A stretch of DNA of 64,000 nucleotides, from contig NZ_CAJPVG010000011.1 of assembly GCF_905397375.1 (NCBI RefSeq), positions 62,001 to 126,000 on the forward strand. The letters are read 5' to 3'. The translations under genes and the position numbers were made by a program. Of this stretch, positions 52,780-62,847 are shown in pieces (the stretch's first letter is position 1; every line of letters starts with the position of its first letter). Origin of the DNA: Ralstonia mannitolilytica (GTDB lineage Bacteria > Pseudomonadota > Gammaproteobacteria > Burkholderiales > Burkholderiaceae). The notes beneath the pieces are model-generated. The model made no database searches, was not told the DNA's origin, and saw only the letters and a list, made by a program, of their open reading frames with translations.

Positions 52780-53991
52780 TCAGTGCACCAATTGATTGAT
52801 CTCGATGATGGGCATCAACACCGCCAGAACAATCAGCAGCACCACCACCCCCATCGTCAGGATCAGCGCGGGTTCCAGCAGCCCGGTCAGGAACAGGGTC
52901 CGGCGTTCCAGCTCCTGCGCTTCTCCCTGAGCGGCGCGCTCGAGCATGGCAGGCAGGTTGCCCGTCGCCTCGCCGGAGCGGATCAAATGCACCAGCACCG
53001 GCGGGAACTGGTTCTGTGCCGCCAACGCCCGCGCCAGCGATGTCCCCTCGCGCACGCGCGTCGACGCATCCTCCACGTTCGTCTTGAGGGCGACGTTGTT
53101 CAGCGTCTCGCCCGCCGCCTGCAGCCCACGGAGGATCGGCACGCCGGCGCTGGTCAGGATCGCGAGCGTGCTCGCAAACCGCGCCGTGTTGTACCCGCGG
53201 ACGAGCTTGCCGAACAGCGGTGCCGTGAGCAGCCACCTGTGCCACGACAGCCGCAACGCCGGCTGCTGGAGCAGGTTGCGGACAAGCACGCCCACTGCCG
53301 CCAGCACGATCGCGGACAGCCACCCCCAGTTCCGCACGAAGTCCGACAGCCACAGCATGATGATCGTGAGCGTTGGCAGCTTCTGCTTGGTGTTGGCAAA
53401 CACGCTCACCACCTGCGGCACCACGTACGACAGCAGGAAGATCACGATCGCAAACGCCACGACCGTCACGATGGCCGGATACGTAAACGCCAGCTTGATC
53501 TTGGACGTGAGCGCGTTGCGGCTCTCGATGTAGTCCGCCAGGCGCGAGAGCACGAGGCCGAGGTTGCCGGAGTGCTCCCCCGCGGAAACGAGCGCGCGGT
53601 AGATGTCCGGAAAATCCTTCGGATGCTGCGCCAGCGCCACCGACAGCGAACTGCCGCCCACCACCTCGGCGCGAATGGCGGCCAGCAATTCATGTACGTA
53701 CGCACGCTCGGCTTGGTCGGCCAGTGCGGCCAGCGCTTCATCGAGCGGCAGTCCGGCGATCAGCAGGCTGGCAAGCTGGCGCGTGACGAGCGCGTTTTCC
53801 TGCGCAGACAGCCGCTTGCCGAAGCTGGACCCGCCGCGCTTGGTGGCCTGTGCGCCCAGCGCGTCCACCAGCAGCGGCGTCAGCCCGCGTGCACGCAGCA
53901 GCGTGCGCGCCTGGCGCGCGCTGTCGGCTTCGATGACGCCCTTGTCGGTCTTCCCGGTGGCGTCGGCGGCTTCGTAGCGGAAGGCTGGCAT
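52780..53991 (-). CDS. gspF: Type II secretion inner-membrane protein GspF
   Basis: A 403-residue inner-membrane platform protein of the type II secretion system. Two GspF domains flank three membrane helices: MPAFRYEAADATGKTDKGVI at the N-terminus, the duplicated motif region LPLDEALAALADQ and VPILRGLQAAGETL, and the C-terminal helix LLEPALILTMGVVVLLIVLAV. ATG 53991 is preferred; TTG 54006 would overlap the gspE stop. It is the last gene of the operon and abuts the giant inverted repeat. Confidence 0.93.
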   Translation of the reverse strand: MPAFRYEAADATGKTDKGVIEADSARQARTLLRARGLTPLLVDALGAQATKRGGSSFGKRLSAQENALVTRQLASLLIAGLPLDEALAALADQAERAYVHELLAAIRAEVVGGSSLSVALAQHPKDFPDIYRALVSAGEHSGNLGLVLSRLADYIESRNALTSKIKLAFTYPAIVTVVAFAIVIFLLSYVVPQVVSVFANTKQKLPTLTIIMLWLSDFVRNWGWLSAIVLAAVGVLVRNLLQQPALRLSWHRWLLTAPLFGKLVRGYNTARFASTLAILTSAGVPILRGLQAAGETLNNVALKTNVEDASTRVREGTSLARALAAQNQFPPVLVHLIRSGEATGNLPAMLERAAQGEAQELERRTLFLTGLLEPALILTMGVVVLLIVLAVLMPIIEINQLVH

Positions 53992-54002
53992 GCGCGACTC
54001 GC

Positions 54003-55562
54003 TCAATCGCGCGTGACGCGCAGCACTTCTTCCAGCGACGTGACGCCCGTGTCGATCCAGCGCTGCGCGTCGGCGCGCATGGTGTGCATGCCCTGCCCGA
54101 TGGCGAAGGCCTTGATCTCGGATTCCGGGGCCTGGCGATGGATCATGGTCTGGATTTCGGGCGTGACGGTCAGCAGTTCATACACGCCGGTCCGGCCCTG
54201 GTAGCCGGAGTTGCTGCAACGCTCGCAACCGACGTGGTGCCACACCGACTTGCGCGCCGGCGTGGCCGGTGTCACGCCGTCGGCCACGGGCGTGCCGGCC
54301 ACGGCTTCCACTTCTGCGGGCGTGAGTTCGAGCACTTCTTCGCGGCGGCAATGCACGCACAGGCGACGTACTAGGCGCTGCGCCAGCACACCCAGCAGCG
54401 ACGACGACAGCAGGAACGGTTCGATCCCCATGTCGATCAGGCGCGTCACGGCCGATGCGGAATCGTTCGTGTGCAGCGTCGCCAGCACGAGGTGGCCCGT
54501 CAGCGAGGCCTGCACGGCAATCTGCGCGGTTTCCAGGTCGCGGATTTCCCCGATCATCACCACGTCCGGATCCTGGCGCAGGATCGCGCGCAGGGCCTTG
54601 GCGAAGGTCATGTCGATCTTCGGGTTGACCTGCGTCTGGCCGATGCCGTCGAGGTCGTATTCGATCGGGTCTTCCACCGTCATGATGTTGGTGGACGATG
54701 CGTCGAGCCGCGACAGCGCCGCGTACAGCGTGGTCGTCTTGCCCGAACCCGTGGGGCCGGTGACGAGCACGATGCCGTGCGGCTGGTTGATCAGGTGGTC
54801 GAAGCGCGCGAGCGTCTCGGCGCCCATGCCGAGCTTGCCCAGGTCGAGCCGGCCGGCTTCCTTGTCGAGCAGACGCAGCACCGCGCGCTCGCCGTGGCCG
54901 GTGGGCAGGGTGCTCACGCGCACGTCCACCGGGCGCCCACCCACGCGCAGCGTGATGCGGCCGTCCTGCGGCAGGCGTTTCTCGGCGATGTCGAGCTGCG
55001 CCATGATCTTGATGCGCGAGATGAGCGCGCCGTGCAGCGCCTTCTTCGGGCGCACCACGTCGCGCAGCGTGCCGTCGACGCGAAAGCGCACCACCGAGGC
55101 GTTCTCGAACGGCTCGATGTGAATGTCCGATGCGCCTTCGCGCGCGGCCTGCGTAAGCAGCGCGTTGATCATGCGGATGATCGGCGCATCGTCTTCGGAT
55201 TCGAGCAGGTCTTCCACGGCCGGAATGTCCTGCATCAGGCGCGAGAGATCCACTTCGCCTTCCACTTCGCCCACCACCTGGGCGGCGCTGCCGTCTTGCG
55301 CGTTGTAGGCCGTCTGCGTGGCGGTGGACAGCGCTGCCGTGTCGAGCGTCACCAGATGCAGCGCGCCGAACACGCGGCCGAGTTCGGCCAGCGCCGTGCG
55401 GGAGGTTTCCGGGCAGACCCACACTTCGAGCGTATCGACATCCTGTCGCGCCACGAGCAGCTTGGCGTCGCGCGCAAATGCGTACGGCACCAGCCGCACG
55501 GCCGACTGCGAGGGCGGCTCGAGGGTGCGGGCATCGGCGATGGGGGCTTGGGTCGTGGCCAT
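54003..55562 (-). CDS. gspE: Type II secretion ATPase GspE
   Basis: A 519-residue hexameric ATPase driving pseudopilus assembly. It has the N-terminal GspE domain, then Walker A GPTGSGKTTT (about residue 270), the Asp box MTVEDPIEYDLDGIGQ, Walker B and the His box (GHLVLATLHTNDSAS). The four-Cys zinc motif (CVHC...CERC) is present near the C-terminus. It is coupled to gspF and follows gspD by 17 bases. Confidence 0.96.
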   Translation of the reverse strand: MATTQAPIADARTLEPPSQSAVRLVPYAFARDAKLLVARQDVDTLEVWVCPETSRTALAELGRVFGALHLVTLDTAALSTATQTAYNAQDGSAAQVVGEVEGEVDLSRLMQDIPAVEDLLESEDDAPIIRMINALLTQAAREGASDIHIEPFENASVVRFRVDGTLRDVVRPKKALHGALISRIKIMAQLDIAEKRLPQDGRITLRVGGRPVDVRVSTLPTGHGERAVLRLLDKEAGRLDLGKLGMGAETLARFDHLINQPHGIVLVTGPTGSGKTTTLYAALSRLDASSTNIMTVEDPIEYDLDGIGQTQVNPKIDMTFAKALRAILRQDPDVVMIGEIRDLETAQIAVQASLTGHLVLATLHTNDSASAVTRLIDMGIEPFLLSSSLLGVLAQRLVRRLCVHCRREEVLELTPAEVEAVAGTPVADGVTPATPARKSVWHHVGCERCSNSGYQGRTGVYELLTVTPEIQTMIHRQAPESEIKAFAIGQGMHTMRADAQRWIDTGVTSLEEVLRVTRD

Positions 55563-55579
55563 ATCGTTCTCAGCCGCTC

Positions 55580-57997
55580 TTAGCCACCATTACGCGGCGC
55601 GTTGCTGTCGTAGCCGCCGGACGTGGGCGCCGCGAAGTTCTGCAGGCGTGGCTGGCTGCGTGTGGTCGACTGCGGCATCGGCAGGGGGGCGCCCGGCGGC
55701 ACCTGCACGCCCGGGGCGCTTTTCGGCACGACCGACACATCGCCGTAGTTGGGGGCGGGGCGCACCGTCTCGGGGGCGGGCAGCACCGGCGTGTCCTTGT
55801 CGGATGTGGTCGGCAGCCAGTTGGGCGAGACGAAGCCCTGCTGGGTCTCGCGCATGTAGTTGTAGCGGTTGTCGGACAGTGCGCCGGTGGCTTCTGCCGT
55901 GCGCAGGATGATCGGGCGCAGGAAGACCAGCAGGTTGGTCTTCTTGCGCTGCTTGGTCTCGGAGCGGAACAGCGCCCCCAGGATGGGGATGTCGCCCAGG
56001 CCCGGCACCTTCTGCTCGCCGTCTTGGTAGTTGTCTTCGAGCAGGCCCCCGAGCACGACGATCTGGCCGTCGTTGGCCAGCACGTTGGTCTCGATCGAAC
56101 GCACGTTGGTCGTCGGGCCCTGCACGGCGTTCTGCGTGCCGTTCACCACGGCGGAGGACTCCTGGAAGATCTGCATCTTCACCAGCCCGCCATCGGTGAT
56201 CTGCGGCTTGACGCGCAGCGTGATGCCGACGTCCTTGCGGTCGAACGTCTGGAACGGCGTGACCGAGGCGGCGCTGCCCGTCTGTGCGTACGCACCGGTG
56301 GTGATCGGCACGTTCTGGCCGATGAGAATCTTCGCCTCTTCGTTGTCGAGCGTGATCAGGTTGGGCGTGGACAGCACGTTGACCGAGCCGTCCGAACCCA
56401 GCGCCGAGAGGATCGCGCCGAGCCCCGTGCTCTTGTTGAACACGCCAAAGTTGCCGCCGTTGAGCCCGGACACGTTGCTGCCGGTGATGGTGCCGATGGC
56501 CGTCTGCGCCGCCGTGCTGCCGATGCCGCCGCTGCCCACCGTGGCCGCAATCGCACCGAGGTTCAGGATGTTGCCCACGCCGCTGCCGAAGTTCGTGCCG
56601 CCAAAGCCGTAGGTGTTGGGCCCGCCCGCGCCGACCATCCACTGGATGCCGAGCTGCGAGGCCTTGTCCGACGTGACCTCCACGATCATCGATTCGATGT
56701 AGACCTGCGCGCGGCGTGCGTCGAGGTCGTCGATCACGGCGCGCAGGTTGCGGTAGACCGGCTCGCTGGCGGTGATGATGAGCGCGTTGGTGGCCGGGTC
56801 GGCCTGGATGATGCCGCCGGTGGCGGGCGTGTTGTTCTGCCCGAACGACGCTCGGAACGACGAGTTGCCGCTGCCCATGCCGCTGCCCGAGCCGGCGTTG
56901 CCGTAATTGCTGTTCTGCGTGTTCTGGTTGAACTGCGAGCCCGTCGTGCTGCCCGTCGGCTGCGAGGTGGCGCCCTGCGCGGCGCTCTGGCCGCCCGGGC
57001 CGGTGGCGGCGGAGGCCGACAGCGTGGCGTCCGCCGCGACGATGGCGCGCAGCGTGGTCGCCAGCTGCACGGCGTTGGCGTTCTTGAGCGGCACCACCCA
57101 GATGTTGCCGGGGCGTGCAGCGGGCATGTCGAGCTTGGCGATGAGCTGCTTGGCCTGCGCGAGGCGGGCGGCGCTGGAGGCGCGGACCATCACGCTGTTC
57201 GAGCGCGGCTCGGCCACCACCGACGTGCGCAGGCTCGGGTCGGACAACGCCGCACCGGCGCCTGCACCGCCCGCGCCACCGGCCGACGGGTCGAGCAGCT
57301 TCTGCAGCGTGGCCGCCACGTCGATGGCCACGGCGTTCTTCAGCGGAATCAGCTCGGTCTCGCCCGCGGCCGGCGTGTCGATCGACGCGATGATGCGGCC
57401 GATGCGGCGCAGGTTGTCGGCGTAGTCGGTAATGACGAGCGTGTTGTTGGCCGGGTAAGCGGTGATGGTGTTGTTCGGCGCGATCATCGGGCGCAGCACC
57501 GGCACCAGGTTGTTGGCCGATTCGTGCTGCAGGCGGAAGACCTGCGTGACGACCTGCTCGCCGCCGCGCGCGCCCGCGTTGCCCACGGGGGAGCCCTGCA
57601 GCTTGGCGTCGGCTTCCGGCACGACTTTGGTGAACCCATTGCCCTCGACGATCGCATAGCCCTGCATGCGCAGGATCGAGCCGAGCGATTCCAGCGCCTG
57701 CGCGCGCGTCACCGGCTTCTCGGTGACGAGGTTGACGGTGCCCTTGACGCGCGGGTCGACGATGAAGTTCTTGCCGGTGGCCTGGCCCACCGCCTTGACG
57801 ACCGAATCCAGATCGGCGTTGACGAAGTTGAGCGAGACCTCGTCCCCCGGATTGCCGGGGTTGCCGCTCTGCGCTGAGGTGGCGCTGGGCGGCGCGGCAT
57901 AGACGGGCATCGAGCCGGCCACCATCGCTGCGCAACATGCCAGGACGATGGCGCGGACGGCGGGTCGGGAAGAGGCGTTGTGCATGGTCTCGTTCAT
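55580..57997 (-). CDS. gspD: Type II secretion outer-membrane secretin GspD
   Basis: An 805-residue secretin with signal peptide. N0-N3 domains come first (VSLNFVNADLDSVVKAVGQATG, NTLVITDYADNLRRIGRIIAS), then the long Gly/Ser/Asn-rich N3 linker (STTGSQFNQN), and the secretin core (VFNKSTGLGAILSAL and NVPITTGAYAQTGSAA). It forms the outer-membrane channel. ATG 57997 is favoured; 58021 and 57985 are alternatives. The low-complexity stretch is long for the family but common in Ralstonia. Confidence 0.95.
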   Translation of the reverse strand: MNETMHNASSRPAVRAIVLACCAAMVAGSMPVYAAPPSATSAQSGNPGNPGDEVSLNFVNADLDSVVKAVGQATGKNFIVDPRVKGTVNLVTEKPVTRAQALESLGSILRMQGYAIVEGNGFTKVVPEADAKLQGSPVGNAGARGGEQVVTQVFRLQHESANNLVPVLRPMIAPNNTITAYPANNTLVITDYADNLRRIGRIIASIDTPAAGETELIPLKNAVAIDVAATLQKLLDPSAGGAGGAGAGAALSDPSLRTSVVAEPRSNSVMVRASSAARLAQAKQLIAKLDMPAARPGNIWVVPLKNANAVQLATTLRAIVAADATLSASAATGPGGQSAAQGATSQPTGSTTGSQFNQNTQNSNYGNAGSGSGMGSGNSSFRASFGQNNTPATGGIIQADPATNALIITASEPVYRNLRAVIDDLDARRAQVYIESMIVEVTSDKASQLGIQWMVGAGGPNTYGFGGTNFGSGVGNILNLGAIAATVGSGGIGSTAAQTAIGTITGSNVSGLNGGNFGVFNKSTGLGAILSALGSDGSVNVLSTPNLITLDNEEAKILIGQNVPITTGAYAQTGSAASVTPFQTFDRKDVGITLRVKPQITDGGLVKMQIFQESSAVVNGTQNAVQGPTTNVRSIETNVLANDGQIVVLGGLLEDNYQDGEQKVPGLGDIPILGALFRSETKQRKKTNLLVFLRPIILRTAEATGALSDNRYNYMRETQQGFVSPNWLPTTSDKDTPVLPAPETVRPAPNYGDVSVVPKSAPGVQVPPGAPLPMPQSTTRSQPRLQNFAAPTSGGYDSNAPRNGG

Positions 57998-58033
57998 GGT
58001 TGTCGGCGCGCTGGCTCGCACGCCGGCGTTCGG

Positions 58034-58882
58034 TCAAAAGCGTAGTCGATGGTGCGACCCGTCACGCGGGCCCAGCAGGCTCAACAGGCCGATCAGTTGT
58101 GGTTCCGACTCCGGCGTGGCACTGGCCACGCCGTCAAAATGTGCGCCTCGGCCAAGCGTACCCTGGCCCTGCAGGGACAGCGGCCCGGCCAGCGTGGACA
58201 GGGACAGCTGCATCGGCCCGCCCGCCACGCCGCCAAACGACACCACGGCCTGGTAGCTGCCCAGCGGCCGCACGCGGCTGAGGCTGGATGATACCTGCTC
58301 GAGCGTGACGGTCAGCGCGCCCTGGGCGGTGTCCGGCTGGCCTTTGCCGCGCCCGAACTGGCCCGACAGCGGCGTCCATTGCGCGCGCAGCCGGCCGTCC
58401 AGGTTCAGCGTGTTGAACGGCGCGCCGATGCCCTGCAGCAGCGAGGCGGGCAGCGTCATCGCGCCCGCTTCGGCCTCCCAATGGCCGGGCGACACCGTCA
58501 ACGTGACGGCCTTTTCCAGCGCCCGGTCGTGCGTGAGGTGCGCGCGCAGCGTGCCGGTCAGCAGCGGCAGCATGTCGATCGACCACGACAGCCGGCCGGG
58601 CAGCACGGTCGCATCGGCGCCGCCGTTGCCGGCCGTGAGCGCCAGCGTGGCGCTGCCGTGCCATAGCGTGCCCTGGCTGTCGGCCAGCAGCACGCGCTGC
58701 CCGGTGGCCGCAGCCACGCGCTCGGCAGCCCACGCGGCCGGATACTGCATCACGACCGTCACGGCAACGGCGAGCAGCGCCGCGACGGCCCACAGCACGC
58801 TCCAGCCGAGGCCCGCGCGCTCGTCGGCGTCGGCACGGCGGCGCAGGCGCAGCGGCGGCAGCGATTCAATGCGCATCGGCAC
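58034..58882 (-). CDS. gspN: Type II secretion protein GspN
   Basis: A 282-residue bitopic inner-membrane protein. A membrane helix at about residues 28-50 (VLWAVAALLAVAVTVVMQY) is followed by a periplasmic beta-rich domain (QYPAAWAAERVAAATGQRVLL, LPGRLSWSIDMLPLLTG). GspN is an accessory component present in some systems. Ten bases separate it from gspM. Confidence 0.88.
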   Translation of the reverse strand: MPMRIESLPPLRLRRRADADERAGLGWSVLWAVAALLAVAVTVVMQYPAAWAAERVAAATGQRVLLADSQGTLWHGSATLALTAGNGGADATVLPGRLSWSIDMLPLLTGTLRAHLTHDRALEKAVTLTVSPGHWEAEAGAMTLPASLLQGIGAPFNTLNLDGRLRAQWTPLSGQFGRGKGQPDTAQGALTVTLEQVSSSLSRVRPLGSYQAVVSFGGVAGGPMQLSLSTLAGPLSLQGQGTLGRGAHFDGVASATPESEPQLIGLLSLLGPRDGSHHRLRF

Positions 58883-58892
58883 GGTCGGCTCG

Positions 58893-59453
58893 TCAGTGGC
58901 CGGCGGCGGCAGGGCCTTGCAGCGTCGCCGTCACGTTGACCAGGGCGGTGGCGCCCACGTACCTGATGCTCGCGTCGATCACCTTCATGCGCTGGGCCTG
59001 CCGCACTTCCTGCAGCCATTCGGCGACGGCGCCAAACGGCACCTTGTCGAGCTGCACCTGCACACTCTCGCCCGACATTGCCATCCGCGTGGCCTTCAGG
59101 CCGTGGTTGGCGAGGCTCGTGGTGAGCGCCTGCTGCAACTCGGCGCCGTGCGGCACGGGCGCGGCGGCAATGGCGGACAGCGCGCGCGCCTCCTGGCCGA
59201 GCGTTTCCATCTCGGCGAGCTGCGTGCGCATTTGCGGCAGCGCTTTCTCGATGCGGCGCTGGCCTTCGAAGGCGGGCTCCCAGAGCAGCAGATACAGGAT
59301 GACCAGCAGCAGGATCACGCCGCCGCCGGCCAGGATGCGGCGCTCGCGCGGCTCGCGCTGGTTCCAGAACGTCGTGGCCGCATCGCGCACGGAATCCGGC
59401 ACGCCAATGCGCGGCAGGCGGCGGGACGTGGAGGAGGGGGAGGAAGTCGCCAT
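58893..59453 (-). CDS. gspM: Type II secretion protein GspM
   Basis: A 186-residue bitopic protein with one membrane helix (GGGVILLLVILYLLLW) and a periplasmic ferredoxin-like domain (EWLQEVRQAQRMKVIDASI). It partners GspL in the inner-membrane platform. It is directly downstream of gspL, in agreement. Confidence 0.9.
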   Translation of the reverse strand: MATSSPSSTSRRLPRIGVPDSVRDAATTFWNQREPRERRILAGGGVILLLVILYLLLWEPAFEGQRRIEKALPQMRTQLAEMETLGQEARALSAIAAAPVPHGAELQQALTTSLANHGLKATRMAMSGESVQVQLDKVPFGAVAEWLQEVRQAQRMKVIDASIRYVGATALVNVTATLQGPAAAGH

Positions 59454-59463
59454 GTCGGAAGCG

Positions 59464-60882
59464 TTATTGGGCGATGGAGACCGTCCAGCGCGAGCCCGGC
59501 ACGGTGGCTTCGGCGCCGCGCGGGGCCTCGGCCGCGTCCATGTTCAGGCCGACGTTGCGGGCCGCGGTGCGCAGGGCGGCGGTGTCGGTGCCGTCCTTGA
59601 GCGTGACGGTGAGCGCGCGGCCGTGGTAGTCGAGCGCGAGCAGCGCATCGGGCGCGAGGCCCGTGGCTGCCTGGGCAAAGCGATCGGCCAGCGGCAGGAA
59701 ATCCTCGGGCGCCGATTTGCCGGCGGCCAGGCGAAGCTGCTCGACCTGGCGCCGCATCTGCGCGGGCGGGTCGAGGATCACCGGCGTATTCGGGAACGCC
59801 GTCTGCAGTTGCGCGCGCATGGCGGTATCGAGTCGCTTCTGCTCGGCGCGCAGCGTGAGCCAGCGCGCGTTCATGCCGATCAGCTGCACGGCCACGATGA
59901 GCACGGCCAGCGCGATGGGCAGGCGCCACAGGCTCCAGTCCATGCCGGCCACGCCGCCGCGTGCAAAGTCGAACTGGCAGAGATCGGCTTCGCCTGAGGC
60001 GAGGGCGTCGCGGGCGCCGGCGGCCCAGGTGGACCAGTCCAGCGTGGCGGTGGCCGGGTCTGCCGATAGGCCGGGGGCCAGCGCGCGCAACGCGGGCGAG
60101 ACCATCAGCGTGGCCGGCGTGGGCGCAATGGCGAGCCAGTTGGCGACGTTTGCCGGCAGCAGGCGCAGGCCATAGCCCTCGGCAGGGCCGGTGCGTACGG
60201 TGATGTCGACCGCGACGGGCGCGTCCGGGTCCGTCGGCGGTGCCGCGTCGAGTGCGATGGTGGCCGGGGCGACGGGCGCTGCTGCCGCCACCGCAGGCAC
60301 CTCGGCAGGCGCATCGAGCGACGGCTCCGCGCGCACGAGCTCGCCCGCCGCTTCCGCAGTCGGCGCGGGCACCGGGGCGGCCGTTTCAAACGGTACACAA
60401 AGCTGCGCAGGCAACAGATGGCACGTGCGGTGTTTGTGCACGGCGAAGGTATCCAGGATGAAGCGCACCCATGCCCGGTCGGCAATCATCAGCGCGCGCG
60501 ACTGCGGCTCGCGCGGCGCGCGCCAGCCGCGGGCCGGTGCCGCACGCAGGCGCGGGCCCAGGGCGATATGGCATTGCTGCGCGTCCTGCACGAGGCGGTC
60601 TTCCACGAGGTTGGGCAGGGCCAGGCGCAGCTTGGGCGTTGCCAGCGGCGGCACGTTGGCCGGCACCAGCAGCACGTCGGCGGCGGGCAGCAGCAGGATC
60701 AGGCGGTCGGCCCCGGGCAGCTCGTCGGGCCGCGACGTGCCTTCGCGCTGGATGCGCTGGGCGCCTTGCGCGCCTTCCTCGCGCACCAGCGCAAACGGCA
60801 CGGAGGCCAGTGCCCCCGCCGACCAGCGTTCGGGCGATTGAATGGGCCGGTGCGGCAGGCGCACGTACAGGGAGGTCGTCAA
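59464..60882 (-). CDS. gspL: Type II secretion protein GspL
   Basis: A 472-residue protein with a cytoplasmic actin-like domain (LPGADRLILLLPAADVLLV at the start), one membrane helix (LWRLPIALAVLIVAVQLIG) and a periplasmic domain similar to that of GspM. It links the ATPase GspE to the membrane. A Pro/Ala-rich insertion around residues 155-205 is present. It is separated from gspK by 170 bases, so a second promoter may lie there. Confidence 0.92.
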   Translation of the reverse strand: MTTSLYVRLPHRPIQSPERWSAGALASVPFALVREEGAQGAQRIQREGTSRPDELPGADRLILLLPAADVLLVPANVPPLATPKLRLALPNLVEDRLVQDAQQCHIALGPRLRAAPARGWRAPREPQSRALMIADRAWVRFILDTFAVHKHRTCHLLPAQLCVPFETAAPVPAPTAEAAGELVRAEPSLDAPAEVPAVAAAAPVAPATIALDAAPPTDPDAPVAVDITVRTGPAEGYGLRLLPANVANWLAIAPTPATLMVSPALRALAPGLSADPATATLDWSTWAAGARDALASGEADLCQFDFARGGVAGMDWSLWRLPIALAVLIVAVQLIGMNARWLTLRAEQKRLDTAMRAQLQTAFPNTPVILDPPAQMRRQVEQLRLAAGKSAPEDFLPLADRFAQAATGLAPDALLALDYHGRALTVTLKDGTDTAALRTAARNVGLNMDAAEAPRGAEATVPGSRWTVSIAQ

Positions 60883-61052
60883 ACCGCTCCTCTATTGATT
60901 TTGAGAGTTTGGGTGCGGGCTATCCACGGAGCCGAGAGAGCCGTCCGCTCGCGCAAAACCCGCGATGCTGAACGATGCGGATGACAATACGGCGAAGGTC
61001 GGGGCCTGTCTATAACTGGCGGCTACACAAAAAGAGGGGTGTTGCAGCGTCG
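60883..61052. other. Gap between gspK and gspL
   Basis: The 170-base gap is unlike the tight overlaps in the rest of the operon. No terminator stands out. A promoter for gspL onwards is possible but no clear -10/-35 pair is fixed. Confidence 0.35.
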
Positions 61053-62123
61053 TCATGACGGAATCTCGTCGATACGGCGGACCCACACGATACGGGTGGC
61101 GGTATTGTTCACGGGGTCGCCGCGTGAAACAAGCGCCACTTCGCCGATCTGCGCACGCTCGTGGCGCGCCATCCCGTAGACCAGGAAATAGTGCGTCTGC
61201 ACGTCGAGCAGGTTGGCCGCCGCCGTGGTGTCGGCCCCTGGCGCGATGCCGCGCAACTGGTTGGTGACGTCGCCGATGTTGCGGAAGTACGCGCGGTCGC
61301 GCGCCTGCACCAGCGCGCGTGCGCGGTCCAGCCCGAGGTTGGGGATCACGGCCGCCAGCACCTCGGTGCTGGCCGTGTTGGCGTTGATGGGCGTGCGCGT
61401 GGGCAGCACGATCACGTACGGGCGCAGCTTGCGTACGATGTCGGCGGTGTAGCCGGGAATCGTCAGCAGGCTGTCGGCGCTGTCGAGCGGGCGCGGGCCG
61501 TTGCTCGCTTCGCTGCCGCCCCCGCTGTCTTCGCCGCCTGGCTGGCCGCCCTGGCTTCCTTCAACGGACTGGAAACCGCCCATCATCTGCGCCAGGTACG
61601 TCGCCGTGACGTTGGCCAGGCTCGGGTCGATGTTGAGCGACTGCAGCAGCAGCCCATACGCCTTGATGCCGTCCTTGTCGCGCGCGGTGACGACGGTGCG
61701 CGCGCCCAGCGTCTGCATCGTCAGCAGATTCATCAGGTTGAAGCGCGCCTGGGCATCGAAGATGCGGCCCGACAGGTACGAGGCCTCGCCGGCGGTATCG
61801 GTGCGCAGCGAGCTGCCGAGAAAGTCCGACAGCTTGGTCTCCTGGATCGGCACGGCCCACACCTCGCCGAGGTGGTCGACCGCGCCGGTGCGGCGTTGAT
61901 CGTCGCGCAGGATCAGGCGCGCCCAGTCGATGCCCGCGCGGGCGATCCACGTGGCCTGTGCCTTGAGGCGCTGGTTCTCGACCGCGCGGATCTCCACCTG
62001 CTGGCGCCACAGCATGCCCGAGACGATCACCACCGCGAGCGTGACGACCAGCAGCGCGGTGATGATGGCCGCGCCGCGCTGGCGTGATCCACGCTGGGGC
62101 CGTCGACGGGAGCATCGCGCCAT
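61053..62123 (-). CDS. gspK: Type II secretion minor pseudopilin GspK
   Basis: A 356-residue minor pseudopilin. The prepilin segment is GAAIITALLVVTLAVVIVSG and lacks the +5 Glu, as expected for GspK. The large C-terminal domain contains ATWIARAGIDWARLILRDD and NANTASTEVLAAVIPNL. It caps the pseudopilus tip. It starts one base after gspJ ends. Confidence 0.93.
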   Translation of the reverse strand: MARCSRRRPQRGSRQRGAAIITALLVVTLAVVIVSGMLWRQQVEIRAVENQRLKAQATWIARAGIDWARLILRDDQRRTGAVDHLGEVWAVPIQETKLSDFLGSSLRTDTAGEASYLSGRIFDAQARFNLMNLLTMQTLGARTVVTARDKDGIKAYGLLLQSLNIDPSLANVTATYLAQMMGGFQSVEGSQGGQPGGEDSGGGSEASNGPRPLDSADSLLTIPGYTADIVRKLRPYVIVLPTRTPINANTASTEVLAAVIPNLGLDRARALVQARDRAYFRNIGDVTNQLRGIAPGADTTAAANLLDVQTHYFLVYGMARHERAQIGEVALVSRGDPVNNTATRIVWVRRIDEIPS

Positions 62124-62124
62124 G

Positions 62125-62847
62125 TCAGAGCCCCGTCATGCAGATGCGCGTGAAGCGCTGCGGCGTGCCTTGCGGCGTCATGCGCACGAGCAGGGCGAGT
62201 TCCATGGCGCGCACCGAAGCGGCCGGCACGACCACACCGGGGTTGTTGCCCGGCACGCCCGACGCCGCCGGGGTGGACGCCGACGGCAGGCCGCTCAGCG
62301 TGGTCGTATTGCTGCCGGCGGGAAACAGCGCCGCCGACAGCGTCCCGGCGTTGTCCATCCAGCCGCCGGGTTCGATCCAGGCGCGCGCGCTGATGCCTTC
62401 GACGTTGGTCGCCAGCACGTAGCGCGCCGCACCGGGGCCGCCCTGGCGCAAGCTGTCCAGCGCGCCGCGCAGGTCGCCGCGGTTGGTGATGGGCGCGCTC
62501 TGCAGACGTTCGAGCCGGCCGTCGACGATGCGGTAGACCACGACCTGCCACGCGGGCGGCTGGCCATCGTCGCGGCGGTCGCGCACCAGTAGCACGCGGT
62601 TCGCGTCCATCTCCACCGGTGCGCGCGAGAGCGTGTTGGGGTCCGCCAGTTGCGTGCAATCGGCATCGAACTGGGCGTAGGCGGTCTTGAGCGCCTCGAT
62701 GCGTTCGTCGCGCTGGGCCAGCGCCTCGTGCGTGCGCGTCATGCTGTCCAGCCCGCGCCAGGCGATGACGGCCAGGATGGCCAGCAGCGTGATCGCCACC
62801 AGCAGCTCGAGCAGGGTGAAGCCGCGTGCGCGGTGCTTAGAAGACAT
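62125..62847 (-). CDS. gspJ: Type II secretion minor pseudopilin GspJ
   Basis: A 240-residue pseudopilin with prepilin site RG-FTLLELLVAITLLAILAV and the +5 Glu. The body contains QFDADCTQLADPN and ATNVEGISARAWIE. It joins GspI and GspK at the tip. Overlaps gspI by 11 bases. Confidence 0.93.
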   Translation of the reverse strand: MSSKHRARGFTLLELLVAITLLAILAVIAWRGLDSMTRTHEALAQRDERIEALKTAYAQFDADCTQLADPNTLSRAPVEMDANRVLLVRDRRDDGQPPAWQVVVYRIVDGRLERLQSAPITNRGDLRGALDSLRQGGPGAARYVLATNVEGISARAWIEPGGWMDNAGTLSAALFPAGSNTTTLSGLPSASTPAASGVPGNNPGVVVPAASVRAMELALLVRMTPQGTPQRFTRICMTGL

